Shown: piece by piece, positions 24,993 to 33,438 of the stretch
Position numbering within the stretch: the first letter of the stretch is position 1
How the letters are laid out: every line of letters starts with the position of its first letter
Assembly (NCBI RefSeq): GCF_030811595.1
Contig: NZ_JAUSRB010000002.1
Location: 5,580,001 to 5,644,000 of the forward strand
Source: Streptosporangium brasiliense
Lineage (GTDB): Bacteria; Actinomycetota; Actinomycetes; Streptosporangiales; Streptosporangiaceae
Direction: 5' to 3'
Length of the DNA stretch: 64,000 nucleotides
Position numbers and translations under genes: made by a program
Notes under the pieces: generated by a model
What the model was told of the DNA's origin: nothing
Seen by the model: only the letters and a program-made list of their open reading frames with translations
Databases searched by the model: none

Positions 24993-26006
24993 ATGTCTGA
25001 ATTCTGGGGAGTGGTCCTCCTGGCGGAGCTGGCCTTCTCGGCGAGCGATCTGGCGCAGATGCGGTTCGCCGTCTCACCGATGTGGGAGGTCGGGACCAGC
25101 TTCCGGCTGCTGCGCTCCGGCTCCGCGCATCCCGTGCACCGCCTCTGGCTCGAACAGGTACGGCCACGGGTGACGGCGGCCGGACTGGACCGGGGCTGGC
25201 TCGCGGGGCTGATCCTGCCCTCGGGCTACGTCCCCGACTTCCTCAACCCGGCCCCCGCCGGGCCGGCCCCCACGCTGGCGGAGGAGCTGGCCGGGATCCA
25301 GGCCGCTCCCGTCGACCAAGTACGCCAGGACCTCGACCGCCTGAGGCGCGAGCAGGGGCGGCTCGTTCCCCGCTCGCGGAGCCTGTACGCCGAGCCGCAG
25401 GCCCACCTGCCCCGGATCGCGGAAGAGATCGAGACCTACTGGGAGCTGGCGCTCGCCCCCTACTGGGCGCGGATCCGGGCCGTGCTCGACGCCGACCTCT
25501 TCCACCGGGCCCGGCAGGTCGCCGAGCACGGCGCGGGCCACCTCTTCAACGATCTGCACGCCTCGGTGAGCTGGGACGACGACACGCTACGGCTCCTCCG
25601 CCGACAGCGGACCCTGTCCCGGAAGACGTCGGGCGCAGGGCTGCTGCTGATCCCCTCGGCCTTCACCGGACCGGGCCCGCTCACCCGGGTGACCCTGCCG
25701 GACCCACCGCAACTCGCCTATCCGGCGCGCGGCATCGGCTCGTTGTGGGAACCCCGGCCCACCACCGGCACCGGCGCCCTCGCCGCCGTGCTCGGCCGCT
25801 CGCGCACCCTGCTGCTGGCCGAACTGGACGCCCCGGCCTCCACCACCGAGCTGGCCCAGCGGACCGGTCTCTCCCCGGCCGGGGTGTCCCAGTACCTCAC
25901 CGCGCTGCGCGACGCGGGCCTGGTCAGCGCCCACCGGGCCGGCCGTTCGGTCCTGTACGCCCGCACCTCGGCCGGCGAATCCATCCTCGCCGCCGCGTCC
26001 CCGTAG
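24993..26006 (+). CDS. ArsR-type HTH regulator with DUF5937-like N-terminal domain
   Basis: This 337-residue protein has a large N-terminal region (SASDLAQMRFAVSPMWEVGT; VRQDLDRLRREQGRLVPRSR; YWARIRAVLDADLFHRARQV) typical of the DUF5937 regulators of actinomycetes, and a C-terminal winged helix (LLLAELDAPASTTELAQRTG then LSPAGVSQYLTALRDAGLVS, about 268-325). The start is ATG 24993; GTG 25011 is an alternative. It is divergent, by 46 bp, from an aldo/keto reductase that it may regulate. Confidence 0.82.
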   Translation: MSEFWGVVLLAELAFSASDLAQMRFAVSPMWEVGTSFRLLRSGSAHPVHRLWLEQVRPRVTAAGLDRGWLAGLILPSGYVPDFLNPAPAGPAPTLAEELAGIQAAPVDQVRQDLDRLRREQGRLVPRSRSLYAEPQAHLPRIAEEIETYWELALAPYWARIRAVLDADLFHRARQVAEHGAGHLFNDLHASVSWDDDTLRLLRRQRTLSRKTSGAGLLLIPSAFTGPGPLTRVTLPDPPQLAYPARGIGSLWEPRPTTGTGALAAVLGRSRTLLLAELDAPASTTELAQRTGLSPAGVSQYLTALRDAGLVSAHRAGRSVLYARTSAGESILAAASP

Positions 26007-26124
26007 TCCTGGGTGCCGCCGGCGGCCGGCTCGGGGGCCGGCTCCATCCCGGCGACCTCCGGGGACGTCCCGCGAAGGCCCCGGGTCCGGAGAGGAGTCC
26101 TACGGCAAGCGGTCCGAGGGAGCC

Positions 26125-26595
26125 TCAGTAATAGCGGCTCATGAGCTCGGTGGCCCAGGCCGGCTGGGTGACCGGCGTCCGGGGGGCGAACTCGGCCAGG
26201 TAGGGCTTCACATCCAGGATCGGTGAGCCCGACAGCGCGTCCAGGTCGGCGACGTGCAGGTCCAGGCCGTCCACGGCGAGCAGCCGGCACCGGGAGACGC
26301 CGAGGCGGTTGGGGCGGTACGGCCCGCGGTGGGCGAAGATCCCCACCGGCGCCGCCTGCGGATTCCCTCTTGGGGGACGGGGCTCGCTGTGCACCGCGGC
26401 CGGGGCGATCCGGTCGAAGAGGAACACGACCTCCAGATGGGAGAAGTGCTCCAGGCCGAGCACCGCCGAGGCGGTGAAGGACTCGCCGTCCAGCCGGATC
26501 ACGGATCGCACGTCGTGCCAGTCGTCTTCGTACATCTCGCCGCGACCGCCCACGAGGTGGCCGACGGGGCGCAGGGGCACGCTCTCCGTTGTCAT
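26125..26595 (-). CDS. trmO: TrmO/TsaA-family tRNA (t6A37) methyltransferase
   Basis: This 156-residue protein uses S-adenosylmethionine to methylate N6-threonylcarbamoyladenosine 37 of threonine tRNA. The single-sheet fold shows typical motifs: HFSHLEVVFLFDR, GIFAHRGPYRPNRLGVSRC (family signature 'R...RPNP(R)LG') and LSGSPILDVKPYLAEF. Length matches the short bacterial TrmO form. ATG 26595 is preceded by GGGAGATCACCA. Housekeeping role; no link to its neighbours. Confidence 0.88.
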   Translation of the reverse strand: MTTESVPLRPVGHLVGGRGEMYEDDWHDVRSVIRLDGESFTASAVLGLEHFSHLEVVFLFDRIAPAAVHSEPRPPRGNPQAAPVGIFAHRGPYRPNRLGVSRCRLLAVDGLDLHVADLDALSGSPILDVKPYLAEFAPRTPVTQPAWATELMSRYY

Positions 26596-26688
26596 TGGTG
26601 ATCTCCCGGTTCTGGGCTCTCCCCGGCGGGCCGTCCGGCGCCGACGCGCCTTCCGCCCGCGGGGACGGCCCTCGGAATGTTCAGGTGG

Positions 26689-27060
26689 TCAGAAGGCGTA
26701 GGGGCCGAAGCGTCCCCAGGCGATGACCGCGGCCGGCACGAGCAGCACCACGTTGACGGCGATGGCCGCCGGCTCCTTGCGGCGGGCGTGGGTGGCGACG
26801 GCGCCGAGCATGGTGATGGCCAGGCCGGTGGCGGCCACCGGAGTGAGGATCGAGGCGATGCCGGCGAGGGCGGGCAGGAGCAGTCCGAGGGCGCCGAGAA
26901 GTTCAGCCGCGCCGATCAGACGGATCCGGGTGAGGGTGAAGTCGTCCACCCAGGGCGCCATGGGGCGCAATCTCTCCTTGGGCTGAGTGGCGTGCATGAT
27001 CCCGGTCAGGCCGAAGACGGCGGCCAGGACGGCCTGCAGTACCCACAGGAACGCGTTCAC
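26689..27060 (-). CDS. DoxX-family membrane protein
   Basis: This 123-residue protein has four hydrophobic segments (AFLWVLQAVLAAVFGLTGIM; LIGAAELLGALGLLLPALAG; LTPVAATGLAITMLGAVATH; AIAVNVVLLVPAAVIAWGRF), the usual DoxX arrangement, with the basic loop QPKERLRPM. GTG 27060 has GGAG 11 bp upstream. It follows an ABC-2 permease gene by 35 bp on the same strand and is probably the last gene of the export operon controlled by TetR at 29971. Biochemical role unknown. Confidence 0.88.
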   Translation of the reverse strand: MNAFLWVLQAVLAAVFGLTGIMHATQPKERLRPMAPWVDDFTLTRIRLIGAAELLGALGLLLPALAGIASILTPVAATGLAITMLGAVATHARRKEPAAIAVNVVLLVPAAVIAWGRFGPYAF

Positions 27061-27095
27061 GTCGGTTGTTCTCCTTCTCCGTTCAGGTCCCCGGC

Positions 27096-27893
27096 CTAGT
27101 AGCGGCCGAGGGTGCCGCGGTGTCGGGCGAGGTGTTCGAGCCGGTTGAACAGGACCACCCCGACGGCCGTGATGAGCAGCGGCTGGACCAGCAGCCAGCC
27201 GAGGCCCAAGCCGGTCGGGAGGGCGGCGAGGGAATGCCCGCCGAGCAGGATGTCGCGCATGGCCTCGATGCCGGGCGCGATGGGGACCACCAGCCGGCTG
27301 AGGAGGGCGACGGGGTCGGGCATGGCGGCCAGGGGGACCAGGGTGCCGCCGGCGATGGCGTAGACGGCCACGGACAGTTGCGTGACGATCTCGATGCGCT
27401 TGAACACCAGAGTCAGCCCGCACAGGATGAGAGCCAGCCCGCAGGTGCCCACCGCGATGGCGGCCAGCGGCACGATCACCTGCGCGTCGAAGGGCACCCG
27501 CCCGCCCTGGAGGATGATGGCGGTGGCGCCGGTGGCCAGGACGGCCAGCGCGGTGGGCAGGGCCGAGATCACGGCGGCGACCTGGCGGCCGAGGATGCTC
27601 GCGGCCGAGGGCAGCGGGGTCAGGTAGGTCTGTTCCAGCACGCCGGACTGGATGTCGCCCAGATAGCTCCAGAACACCCGGTTGACCTGCTCATGGATGA
27701 AGGTCAGCGCCATCATGCCGAGCAGCACCGGTAGCAGCAGCTCGGCACGGAGCTGCCCGCGTCCCATGAACAGCACGATGAGCAGGTAGAACAGCGGAAA
27801 CGTGATCATCTGGATGAGGGTTTCGCGCCATCCGGCGGCGAGGTTGAGCAGGCCCTTGCGGACCTCTGCGGCGAATCCGCGGGCGAAGGTCAC
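27096..27893 (-). CDS. ABC-2 type transporter permease (second)
   Basis: This 265-residue membrane protein has six hydrophobic segments and an ABC-2 layout (TLIQMITFPLFYLLIVLFMG; VLEQTYLTPLPSAASILGRQ; YAIAGGTLVPLAAMPDPVAL; GLGWLLVQPLLITAVGVVLF). The GTG start at 27893 overlaps the preceding permease stop (GTGA), indicating translational coupling. With the other permease and the ATPase it forms a heterodimeric exporter; the substrate is unknown. Two different permeases plus one ATPase is typical of actinobacterial antibiotic or lipid export systems. Confidence 0.9.
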   Translation of the reverse strand: MTFARGFAAEVRKGLLNLAAGWRETLIQMITFPLFYLLIVLFMGRGQLRAELLLPVLLGMMALTFIHEQVNRVFWSYLGDIQSGVLEQTYLTPLPSAASILGRQVAAVISALPTALAVLATGATAIILQGGRVPFDAQVIVPLAAIAVGTCGLALILCGLTLVFKRIEIVTQLSVAVYAIAGGTLVPLAAMPDPVALLSRLVVPIAPGIEAMRDILLGGHSLAALPTGLGLGWLLVQPLLITAVGVVLFNRLEHLARHRGTLGRY

Positions 27894-28657
27894 GAGGACT
27901 CCTGCAGGGCTCGGCGGTGGTTGCGGACGAACAGCAGGCCGCTGACGGCGGTGAGCACGAGGGTGTGGGCGATCAGCCAGGGCAGGGTGCCGCCGCTCCA
28001 GACCTCGGCCAGGGTCCGGCCCTCGAACAGCGTCTGGGTGGTCGCCTCGATGCCCAGCGTGGTGGGCAGGAGCCTGGCCACCGCGGCCAGCCAGTCGGGA
28101 TAGAGGGCCAGCGGCAGGAACGAGCCGTTGAGCAGCAGCACCAGCGAGGCGAACAGCGACTGCAGGGCGCCGATCATCGGGGAGACCAGGGCGAGGGCGG
28201 CCAGCAGGAAGGTGAAGGCCAGCACATCGACCCCCAGGAGCAGGACGGGCACCAGCGCCGTCCAGCGCAGCGGGATCGAGATCCCGGCCACCAGCATCGG
28301 GACGAGGGAGGCGACGGCGGCCACCGCCAGCCCGAACACCGAGGCGGTGATCAGCCGGCCGAGCATCGGCAGCCACGGCGGCGCCGTGGTCATCTGGGCC
28401 TGGGCGAAGGTGCCGGCGCGTTTCTCCTCGATGAGGTCGGCCACCATCACCAGGGCGGCGTACTGCAGGAACCAGTAGCCGCCGATCGCGACCAGGGTCT
28501 GCGGCAGCAGGTCCTGGCGGAGCTCGCCCTGGCCCAGGACGAACTGCAGGCCGAGGTACATCATGGTGCTGATCAGCAGCGTGATCACATGACCTGCCGG
28601 GTGGGCGAGCTGCACCCGCAGGCCCTTGCCGATCTCGGCGCGCAGGACGTCAAGCAT
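27890..28657 (-). CDS. ABC-2 type transporter permease (first)
   Basis: This 255-residue protein has six hydrophobic segments, starting with a cytoplasmic basic tail and the helix GHVITLLISTMMYLGLQFVL. The loop ADLIEEKRAGTFAQAQMT is the conserved coupling region of ABC-2 permeases (E..R..GT). Its ATG overlaps the end of the ATPase gene by 8 bp, and its stop overlaps the next permease start. It is the membrane half-partner of the exporter. Confidence 0.9.
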   Translation of the reverse strand: MLDVLRAEIGKGLRVQLAHPAGHVITLLISTMMYLGLQFVLGQGELRQDLLPQTLVAIGGYWFLQYAALVMVADLIEEKRAGTFAQAQMTTAPPWLPMLGRLITASVFGLAVAAVASLVPMLVAGISIPLRWTALVPVLLLGVDVLAFTFLLAALALVSPMIGALQSLFASLVLLLNGSFLPLALYPDWLAAVARLLPTTLGIEATTQTLFEGRTLAEVWSGGTLPWLIAHTLVLTAVSGLLFVRNHRRALQESS

Positions 28658-29564
28658 GGGACGGCTCGCTCACCAGCGCGAGGAACACATCCTCCAGGTC
28701 GGGCCGCACCTGGGTCAGCGATTCCAGGACGGCCCCTTGGGCGCGCAGCCGCTCGACCACGCCGTACACCTCGCGCGGGTCGCTCACCCGTACGCTGATC
28801 GTGGTGACGCCCTCGCGTGTGACGCCGTCGAACCCCGGCGGCGCCTCGCCCTCGACGCGGATCTCGTACCGATCCCGTTCGCGGAAGCCGTCCAGCAGGT
28901 CACGGGTGGGCAGGTCGGCCACCAGCCGTCCCTGGCGCATGACGGCCACCCGGTCGCACAGCTCCTGGGCCACGTCGAGCTGGTGCGTGGTGAGCAGGAC
29001 GGTGGTGCCGAGCTCGCGGGCCTGCTCGGCGATCCAGTTCTTGACGGTGCGGGTGGCCTCGACGTCGAGGCCGAGCGTCGGCTCGTCCAGCAGCACGATC
29101 GGCGGGTCGGCGATCAGGGCGGTGGCGATGGCGACCTTCTGCTGCATGCCGCGCGAGAAGCCGCCGACCTTGTCGTGGCGCCGTTCCCACAGGCCGAGGT
29201 CGGTCAGCAGGTTCTGGGCGCGCTCGGCGACCCGGTGCTTGCGCAGCCCTTTGAGCCTGCCGAAGTACATCAGGTTCTGCCAGGCCGACAGGCTCCAGTA
29301 GACGTTGCGCGAGCCTTCCAGCAGGGCGCCGAACTGCGCCATCGCGGCCGAGCGCTGCCGGGCCACGTCGAAGCCGCCCAGCCGGACCCGGCCCGAGGTG
29401 GGGGTCAGCAGGCCGGCCAGCATCTTGATGGTGGTGGTCTTGCCCGCGCCGTTGGGCCCCAGGAAGCCGAACACCGATCCGGCGCCGATGCGCAGGGACA
29501 CCTCGTCGACCGCCCGGACCTGCGCCGAGCCGTACACCTTCGTCAACGCGTCGATCTCGATCAT
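28650..29564 (-). CDS. ABC transporter ATP-binding protein
   Basis: This 304-residue ATPase has Walker A GPNGAGKTTTIKMLAG (about 40-55), a signature in KVGGFSRGMQQKVAIATALI (SRGMQQ, divergent from LSGGQ but normal in this subfamily), Walker B PPIVLLDEPTLGLDVEAT and the H-loop LTTHQL. A DrrA-like C-terminal domain of about 80 residues ends the protein. It energises the two ABC-2 permeases downstream. ATG 29564 has GGAG just upstream. A strong hairpin separates it from the monooxygenase gene, so expression may be attenuated relative to that gene. Confidence 0.93.
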   Translation of the reverse strand: MIEIDALTKVYGSAQVRAVDEVSLRIGAGSVFGFLGPNGAGKTTTIKMLAGLLTPTSGRVRLGGFDVARQRSAAMAQFGALLEGSRNVYWSLSAWQNLMYFGRLKGLRKHRVAERAQNLLTDLGLWERRHDKVGGFSRGMQQKVAIATALIADPPIVLLDEPTLGLDVEATRTVKNWIAEQARELGTTVLLTTHQLDVAQELCDRVAVMRQGRLVADLPTRDLLDGFRERDRYEIRVEGEAPPGFDGVTREGVTTISVRVSDPREVYGVVERLRAQGAVLESLTQVRPDLEDVFLALVSEPSHA

Positions 29565-29585
29565 GTCATCTCCTCGATTCGGGGA

Positions 29586-29612
29586 CCCCGGCCCCGGGTT
29601 CCGGGGCCGGGG
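29586..29612. terminator. Intra-operon hairpin between the monooxygenase and ABC genes
   Basis: CCCCGGCCCCGG (29586-29597) and CCGGGGCCGGGG (29601-29612) form a perfect 12-bp stem with a 3-nt loop, 8 bp after the monooxygenase stop and 22 bp before the ATPase start. It may be a partial terminator or an mRNA-stability element that sets different expression levels. Confidence 0.6.
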
Positions 29613-29619
29613 CGGGCGG

Positions 29620-29910
29620 TCAGAGCTCGTCGAGAACCTCGATGTCCTCCGCGGTGACCTCGCGGGCCACCGCGAACGCCGCGACGGCCGCGGCGGTGCC
29701 GGGCAGTGCCTGGCGGGCCGCCCGCAGGCTGGCGGCCGAATCCCAGCGCCAGACGCCGACCCACGTCTCGTCGCCGAGCCGGCCGAGGCGCGCCTCGGTG
29801 AGGCCGGACAGCGTGGCCCTGGTCGCGGAGACCAGAGCGGCGTGCCGGGCCCGGACCTGCTCGGCGTCGGCGGGATCGGCCTGGAATCGGGTGACGCTGA
29901 TGACCGACAT
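29620..29910 (-). CDS. ABM-type (antibiotic biosynthesis monooxygenase-like) dimeric alpha-beta barrel protein
   Basis: This 96-residue protein is of ferredoxin-like fold: an opening strand (VISVTRFQADPADAEQVRAR), a helix, a WVGVWRWDS strand and a closing AFAVAREVTAEDIEVL. Size and pattern fit ABM/quinol monooxygenase proteins, which act on quinones or polyketide-like compounds without cofactors. It is the first gene of the TetR-controlled operon that continues into the ABC exporter, so it may modify the exported or toxic compound. Confidence 0.78.
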   Translation of the reverse strand: MSVISVTRFQADPADAEQVRARHAALVSATRATLSGLTEARLGRLGDETWVGVWRWDSAASLRAARQALPGTAAAVAAFAVAREVTAEDIEVLDEL

Positions 29911-29925
29911 GATTGGACCTTCTCT

Positions 29926-29968
29926 CTAGAGTTGACTTCTAGCAATTGAATCTAGAGATAGACTCTAG
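29926..29968. promoter_or_regulatory. Two tandem 17-bp operators for TetR
   Basis: CTAGA-N7-TCTAG (29926-29942) and CTAGAG-N5-CTCTAG (29952-29968) have the same overall length and centres 26 bp apart. They fill the 60-bp gap between the divergent monooxygenase (start 29910) and TetR (start 29971) genes. The second site ends two bases before the TetR ATG. This arrangement would repress both directions at once. Confidence 0.8.
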
Positions 29969-29970
29969 CC

Positions 29971-30603
29971 ATGAGTGATGTCAAGCGGACGAACAAGCGG
30001 GCGCAGAAGGCGAAGGAGACGCGACGGCGCATCCTCGCGGCGGCAATGGAGCTGTTCGTGCGGGACGGATACGGCGCGACGAATCTCCAGGACGTCGCCG
30101 ACAAGGCCGGAGTCGCGGTGCAGACGATCTACTTCGTCTTCGGCAACAAGCGCGCCCTGCTGAAGGAGCTGGTCGATGTCACGATCGCGGGTGACGACGA
30201 GCCGGTGGCCACGATGGACCGGCCGTGGTACGCCGCGGCGCTGGCCGCCGACACCGCGCAGGACATGCTGCGCGCCTACGTCGCCGGCACGACATCGGTC
30301 CTGGAACGGGTCGCGCCGATCGGCAGGGTGCTGGAGGGCGCCTCCGCGAGCGACCCCGAGGTCGCCGCCCTGTGGCCGCACGACGTCGATCCGCGTTACG
30401 TCGTCCAGCGAGGGGCGGCCGAGGCACTGGTCGGCAAGCCGGGCGCACGGGCGGAGATGTCGGTGGAGGAGGCCGCCGATCTGCTGTACGGCCTGCTCAG
30501 CCCCGAGCTGTACCTGCTGTTCGTGCGGGAGCGCGGCTGGCCGCGTGAGCGCTGGGAGCGCTGGGCGGGCGAGACCCTGCGCGCCCAGCTCTGCTCGGGC
30601 TAG
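29971..30603 (+). CDS. TetR-family repressor of the ABM/ABC export operon
   Basis: This 210-residue protein has a basic N-terminus (KRTNKRAQKAKETRRRILAA), a TetR HTH (DGYGATNLQDVADKAGVAVQ then TIYFVFGNKRALLKELVDVT) and a helical effector domain. It is divergent from and immediately adjacent to the operon that it very probably represses through the two CTAGA-type operators. The inducer is likely to be a substrate of the ABC exporter or monooxygenase. Confidence 0.9.
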   Translation: MSDVKRTNKRAQKAKETRRRILAAAMELFVRDGYGATNLQDVADKAGVAVQTIYFVFGNKRALLKELVDVTIAGDDEPVATMDRPWYAAALAADTAQDMLRAYVAGTTSVLERVAPIGRVLEGASASDPEVAALWPHDVDPRYVVQRGAAEALVGKPGARAEMSVEEAADLLYGLLSPELYLLFVRERGWPRERWERWAGETLRAQLCSG

Positions 30604-30736
30604 GACCGCCGACGGCCGGCGCCGCCCGTGGCCTCCCCGGCACCTCGTCCGGTCCGGGAGCCGGGCTCCCGATACCTTCGGCTGGTGTTCTGCACATCTA
30701 CTGCGATGAACCCCGGCGACGAAGGAATGTGACACG

Positions 30737-31621
30737 GTGGACGGAAGCGAATGGCTGACAGAGCGTTTCGAGGAGCACCGGCCCCAGCTGCGAGCGGTGG
30801 CCTACCGGATGCTCGGCTCGCTCAGCGAGGCCGATGACGCCGTGCAGGAAGCCTGGTTGAGACTCAGCCGCGCCGACATCGGCGGCGTGGAGAACCTCGG
30901 CGCCTGGCTGACCACGGTGGTGGCGCGCGTGTGCCTGAACATGCTGCGCTCGCGCGAGCATCGGCGCGAGGAGCCTATCGACGCGCGGGTGTCCGACCCG
31001 GCCCTCGGTCCCGAGTCCGGGGACGATCCCGAGCGGGAGGCGTTGATGGCCGACTCGGTCGGGGTGGCGCTGCTGGTGGTGCTCGACACGCTGACGCCGG
31101 CCGAGCGGCTCGCCTTCGTGCTGCACGACATGTTCGCCGTGCCCTTCGACGAGATCGCCCCGATGCTCGAGCGGTCGCCGGAGGCGACCAGGCAGCTCGC
31201 GAGCCGCGCCCGCCGCCGGGTCAAAGGGGCCGCCCCGGCGCCCGGCGCCGACCTGACCCGCCGGCGTCGGGTCGTCGACGCCTTCCTGGCCGCCACCCGC
31301 GGCGGGGACTTCGAGGCGCTGGTCGCCCTGCTCCACCCCGACGTGGTGCTCCGGGCCGACAAGATGGTCATCCCCGCGCTCGAACCCGTCGTGGTCCGCG
31401 GCGCCCACCCCGTGGCCAAGGGCGCGATGGCCGCCATGGAACGGGCCTGGTTCACCGGGCCGGTGGCGATCGACGGGGCGGTCGGACTCGCGATGGCCCC
31501 CGGCGGCCGGCTGCGCCTGGTGCTCAGCTTCACGATCGTCGAGGGCGCGGTCACCGAGATCGACGTGATCGCGGAGCCGGATCGCCTCAGCCGGCTCGAC
31601 CTCGCGGTTCTCGACGCCTGA
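30737..31621 (+). CDS. SigJ-type ECF sigma factor with SnoaL-like C-terminal domain
   Basis: This 294-residue sigma factor has a sigma-2 region (YRMLGSLSEADDAVQEAWLR, about 22-42, preceded by EHRPQLRAVA), a sigma-4 region (LTPAERLAFVLHDMFAVPFD then EIAPMLERSPEATRQLASRA, about 113-155) and a SnoaL-like tail (about 172-290), the SigJ/ECF41 layout in which the tail regulates the sigma factor. The GTG at 30737 follows GAAGGAATG. No clear copy of the GATYCCTT-N13-CCGTC promoter precedes it, so it probably has a different regulon from the sigma factor at 6387. Confidence 0.9.
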   Translation: MDGSEWLTERFEEHRPQLRAVAYRMLGSLSEADDAVQEAWLRLSRADIGGVENLGAWLTTVVARVCLNMLRSREHRREEPIDARVSDPALGPESGDDPEREALMADSVGVALLVVLDTLTPAERLAFVLHDMFAVPFDEIAPMLERSPEATRQLASRARRRVKGAAPAPGADLTRRRRVVDAFLAATRGGDFEALVALLHPDVVLRADKMVIPALEPVVVRGAHPVAKGAMAAMERAWFTGPVAIDGAVGLAMAPGGRLRLVLSFTIVEGAVTEIDVIAEPDRLSRLDLAVLDA

Positions 31622-31680
31622 CACCCTCCGCCGGATACGGCGGCGGACCACGCCGATCCACCGCCGTGTCCGGGCGCCCG

Positions 31681-31719
31681 GTCGCTCCGTCCGGTCGCTC
31701 CGTCCGGTCGCTCCGTCCG
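31681..31719. repeat. Three perfect copies of a 13-bp repeat between convergent genes
   Basis: GTCGCTCCGTCCG is repeated head-to-tail three times (31681, 31694, 31707). It lies between the sigma stop at 31621 and the XRE-TPR stop at 31803, in a region without a gene. Confidence 0.85.
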
Positions 31720-31802
31720 GCCGAGAGCCCGCAGCCGCGCCGTGAACCCCGGTGGCGACGCCGACGGCACGCTCCGCCCCGGCCACGGTCAGCCGGCCGC
31801 GG

Positions 31803-33098
31803 TCACAGCCCGATGCAGGCCAGCGCCCGCTGGTAGGCCGCGACGCTGTGGGCGGGCTCGCCGAGCGCCTGCAGCGTCTGGGCGACGGTGAGCCAGGCCC
31901 GCGCGGTCGGCCGGGTGGCCGGCGCCTCCTCCAGCCAGGCGGCCACCGCGGCCAGCTCGTGCACCGCCTCGCGCCGCCGTCCCAGGTCGGCCATCGCCTG
32001 CCCGGCCAGCAGGTGGACGTCGGCCTGGAGATTGCGCGGCAGGCCCTCGATCTGCTCCAGCAGCGCCGTCAGGTGCTCCTTGGCCCCTTCGGCGGAGCCC
32101 AGCAGCAGCTCGGCGCGGATCAGGTTCGCCGTGCAGTCGGCCGCCTCCGCCGCGGTGGCGGATCTGGCGGTCAGCTCGGCGTGCGCCCCGGCCAGCCGCC
32201 GGTACCACTTCTCCGCCTCCGCGGGCTGCACGCCGAGCGCGATCCGGGCGTAGGCGCCGTGCAGCCGCTCCAGCCGGTCGGCGTCGCCGAGCTCGGCCTG
32301 GGCGGCGATGGCCCGCTCGACATGGGCCAGCGCCTCGTCGCCGCGTCCGGTCTCCACCGCCAGGACCGCGGCCGCCTGGTGCGCCACGGTGAGCGCCGCG
32401 GCGGTGCCGAGGCGGTCGGCGGCCGCCAGCAGCTCGCCGCGGAACTGGCGGCCCCGCAGCAGATCGCCGCGTTCGGCGTAGGCGATGAGCAGCTCGGCGC
32501 CCAGCCGGATGAGCTCCTCGCTCCAGACCGGCCGCCGCACGCCGGCCAGGAGCTGCTCGGCCACCTGCACGGCCGCCGTCAGGTCGCCCCGCCGGCGCTG
32601 GCAGCCGGCCAGCGCGCAGGTGATGCTCGCATACAGTTCGACGGGCATCTGCGCCGCGTCGCGCTGCCGTACCCGGGTCAGCAGCACGACGGCCTCGTCG
32701 AGGTCGCCGCAGCTCTGCAGCGCGTCGGCCAGGCCGAGTTCGGCGGCCTGGCGCATGTGGGGGAAGCTGGCCAGCGTGTCGTCGGCCAGCAGCGCGGCGT
32801 AGCGGGTGCGCGCCTCGGCCGCGCTGCCGCTGTCCAGCGCCTGCCGGGCGTGCCTCAGGTTGTGTTCGAGCTCCTCCTGCTGCTCGGCTGTCACGCCGCT
32901 GAGCAGGTATGACAGGGAGCATTCGAGTTTCTCGGCCAGCAGTTCCAGGACCGCGGGCGTCGCGGTCCGCTTGCCGCTCTCGATGAGTGAGACGTAGCTG
33001 TCCGACAGTTCGGGGTGGGCAAGTTCCGCCTGGGAGATGCCGCGCTGGCGGCGGGCGGTCTTGATGCGCTGTCCAACTGAGGCTGTAGCAGTAGACAC
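31803..33098 (-). CDS. XRE-family HTH regulator with long TPR-like region (second copy of this type)
   Basis: This 431-residue protein has an N-terminal XRE HTH (VGQRIKTARRQRGISQAELA, then SDSYVSLIESGKRTATPAVL and ELLAEKLECSLSYLLSG, about 7-70) and about 350 residues of paired helices of TPR type (AADCTANLIRAELLLGSAEG, ARAWLTVAQTLQALGEPAHS). It shares the architecture and length of the regulator at 16817 but little obvious sequence outside the HTH. The GTG at 33098 has GAGGGA upstream. No signal-peptide-encoding gene is adjacent here, unlike the first copy. Confidence 0.86.
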   Translation of the reverse strand: MSTATASVGQRIKTARRQRGISQAELAHPELSDSYVSLIESGKRTATPAVLELLAEKLECSLSYLLSGVTAEQQEELEHNLRHARQALDSGSAAEARTRYAALLADDTLASFPHMRQAAELGLADALQSCGDLDEAVVLLTRVRQRDAAQMPVELYASITCALAGCQRRRGDLTAAVQVAEQLLAGVRRPVWSEELIRLGAELLIAYAERGDLLRGRQFRGELLAAADRLGTAAALTVAHQAAAVLAVETGRGDEALAHVERAIAAQAELGDADRLERLHGAYARIALGVQPAEAEKWYRRLAGAHAELTARSATAAEAADCTANLIRAELLLGSAEGAKEHLTALLEQIEGLPRNLQADVHLLAGQAMADLGRRREAVHELAAVAAWLEEAPATRPTARAWLTVAQTLQALGEPAHSVAAYQRALACIGL

Positions 33099-33438
33099 GT
33101 TTATCCCTCGCACACAAACAGTTCGATGGGCAGCGGAGCTTGCGACCGGACTCCCGCGTGCTCAACGAGCCCTCAGGTGCTCCTCGCATCCCACTACGGC
33201 ATCATTCGCCACTGTAGGAAATGGTATGACCCTTACAGCCCACTTTACTGATCAACACGCGGTGTCGGAGGGTCGTATGAGCACCCCATCGGCGAGTTGC
33301 TGAGTCGTCGGTGAGTTTTCCGGGCCGGCGCACCACGGGGCCGCCCACCCGGCTGCCCACCCGCCCACCCGGTCGGACGGGCGGGGTGGGCGGCCGGGCC
33401 GGTGGCGAGGAAGCCGGCCCGCCCATCGGTCCGGCCTT
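33099..33438. other. Intergenic region upstream of the second XRE-TPR gene
   Basis: No gene is convincingly supported. The left half is less GC-rich and should hold the regulator promoter. A 25-codon frame (ATG 33226 to TGA 33303) has an AGGAAA upstream but no signal sequence. The right part has a C-rich run of CCCACCCGG-type repeats (33345-33375) that may form a terminator for the serine hydrolase. Confidence 0.5.

Noticed and set aside
30671..30701. GATACCTT upstream of the second sigma factor as a fourth copy of the ECF promoter
   Set aside because: After the 13-bp spacer the sequence is GCACATC rather than CCGTC, so only half of the element matches.
33226..33303. 25-codon frame divergent from the second XRE-TPR regulator, considered as a peptide signal
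   Set aside because: It has no signal sequence and only a weak ribosome-binding site, so it does not match the convincing peptide gene at 18336.
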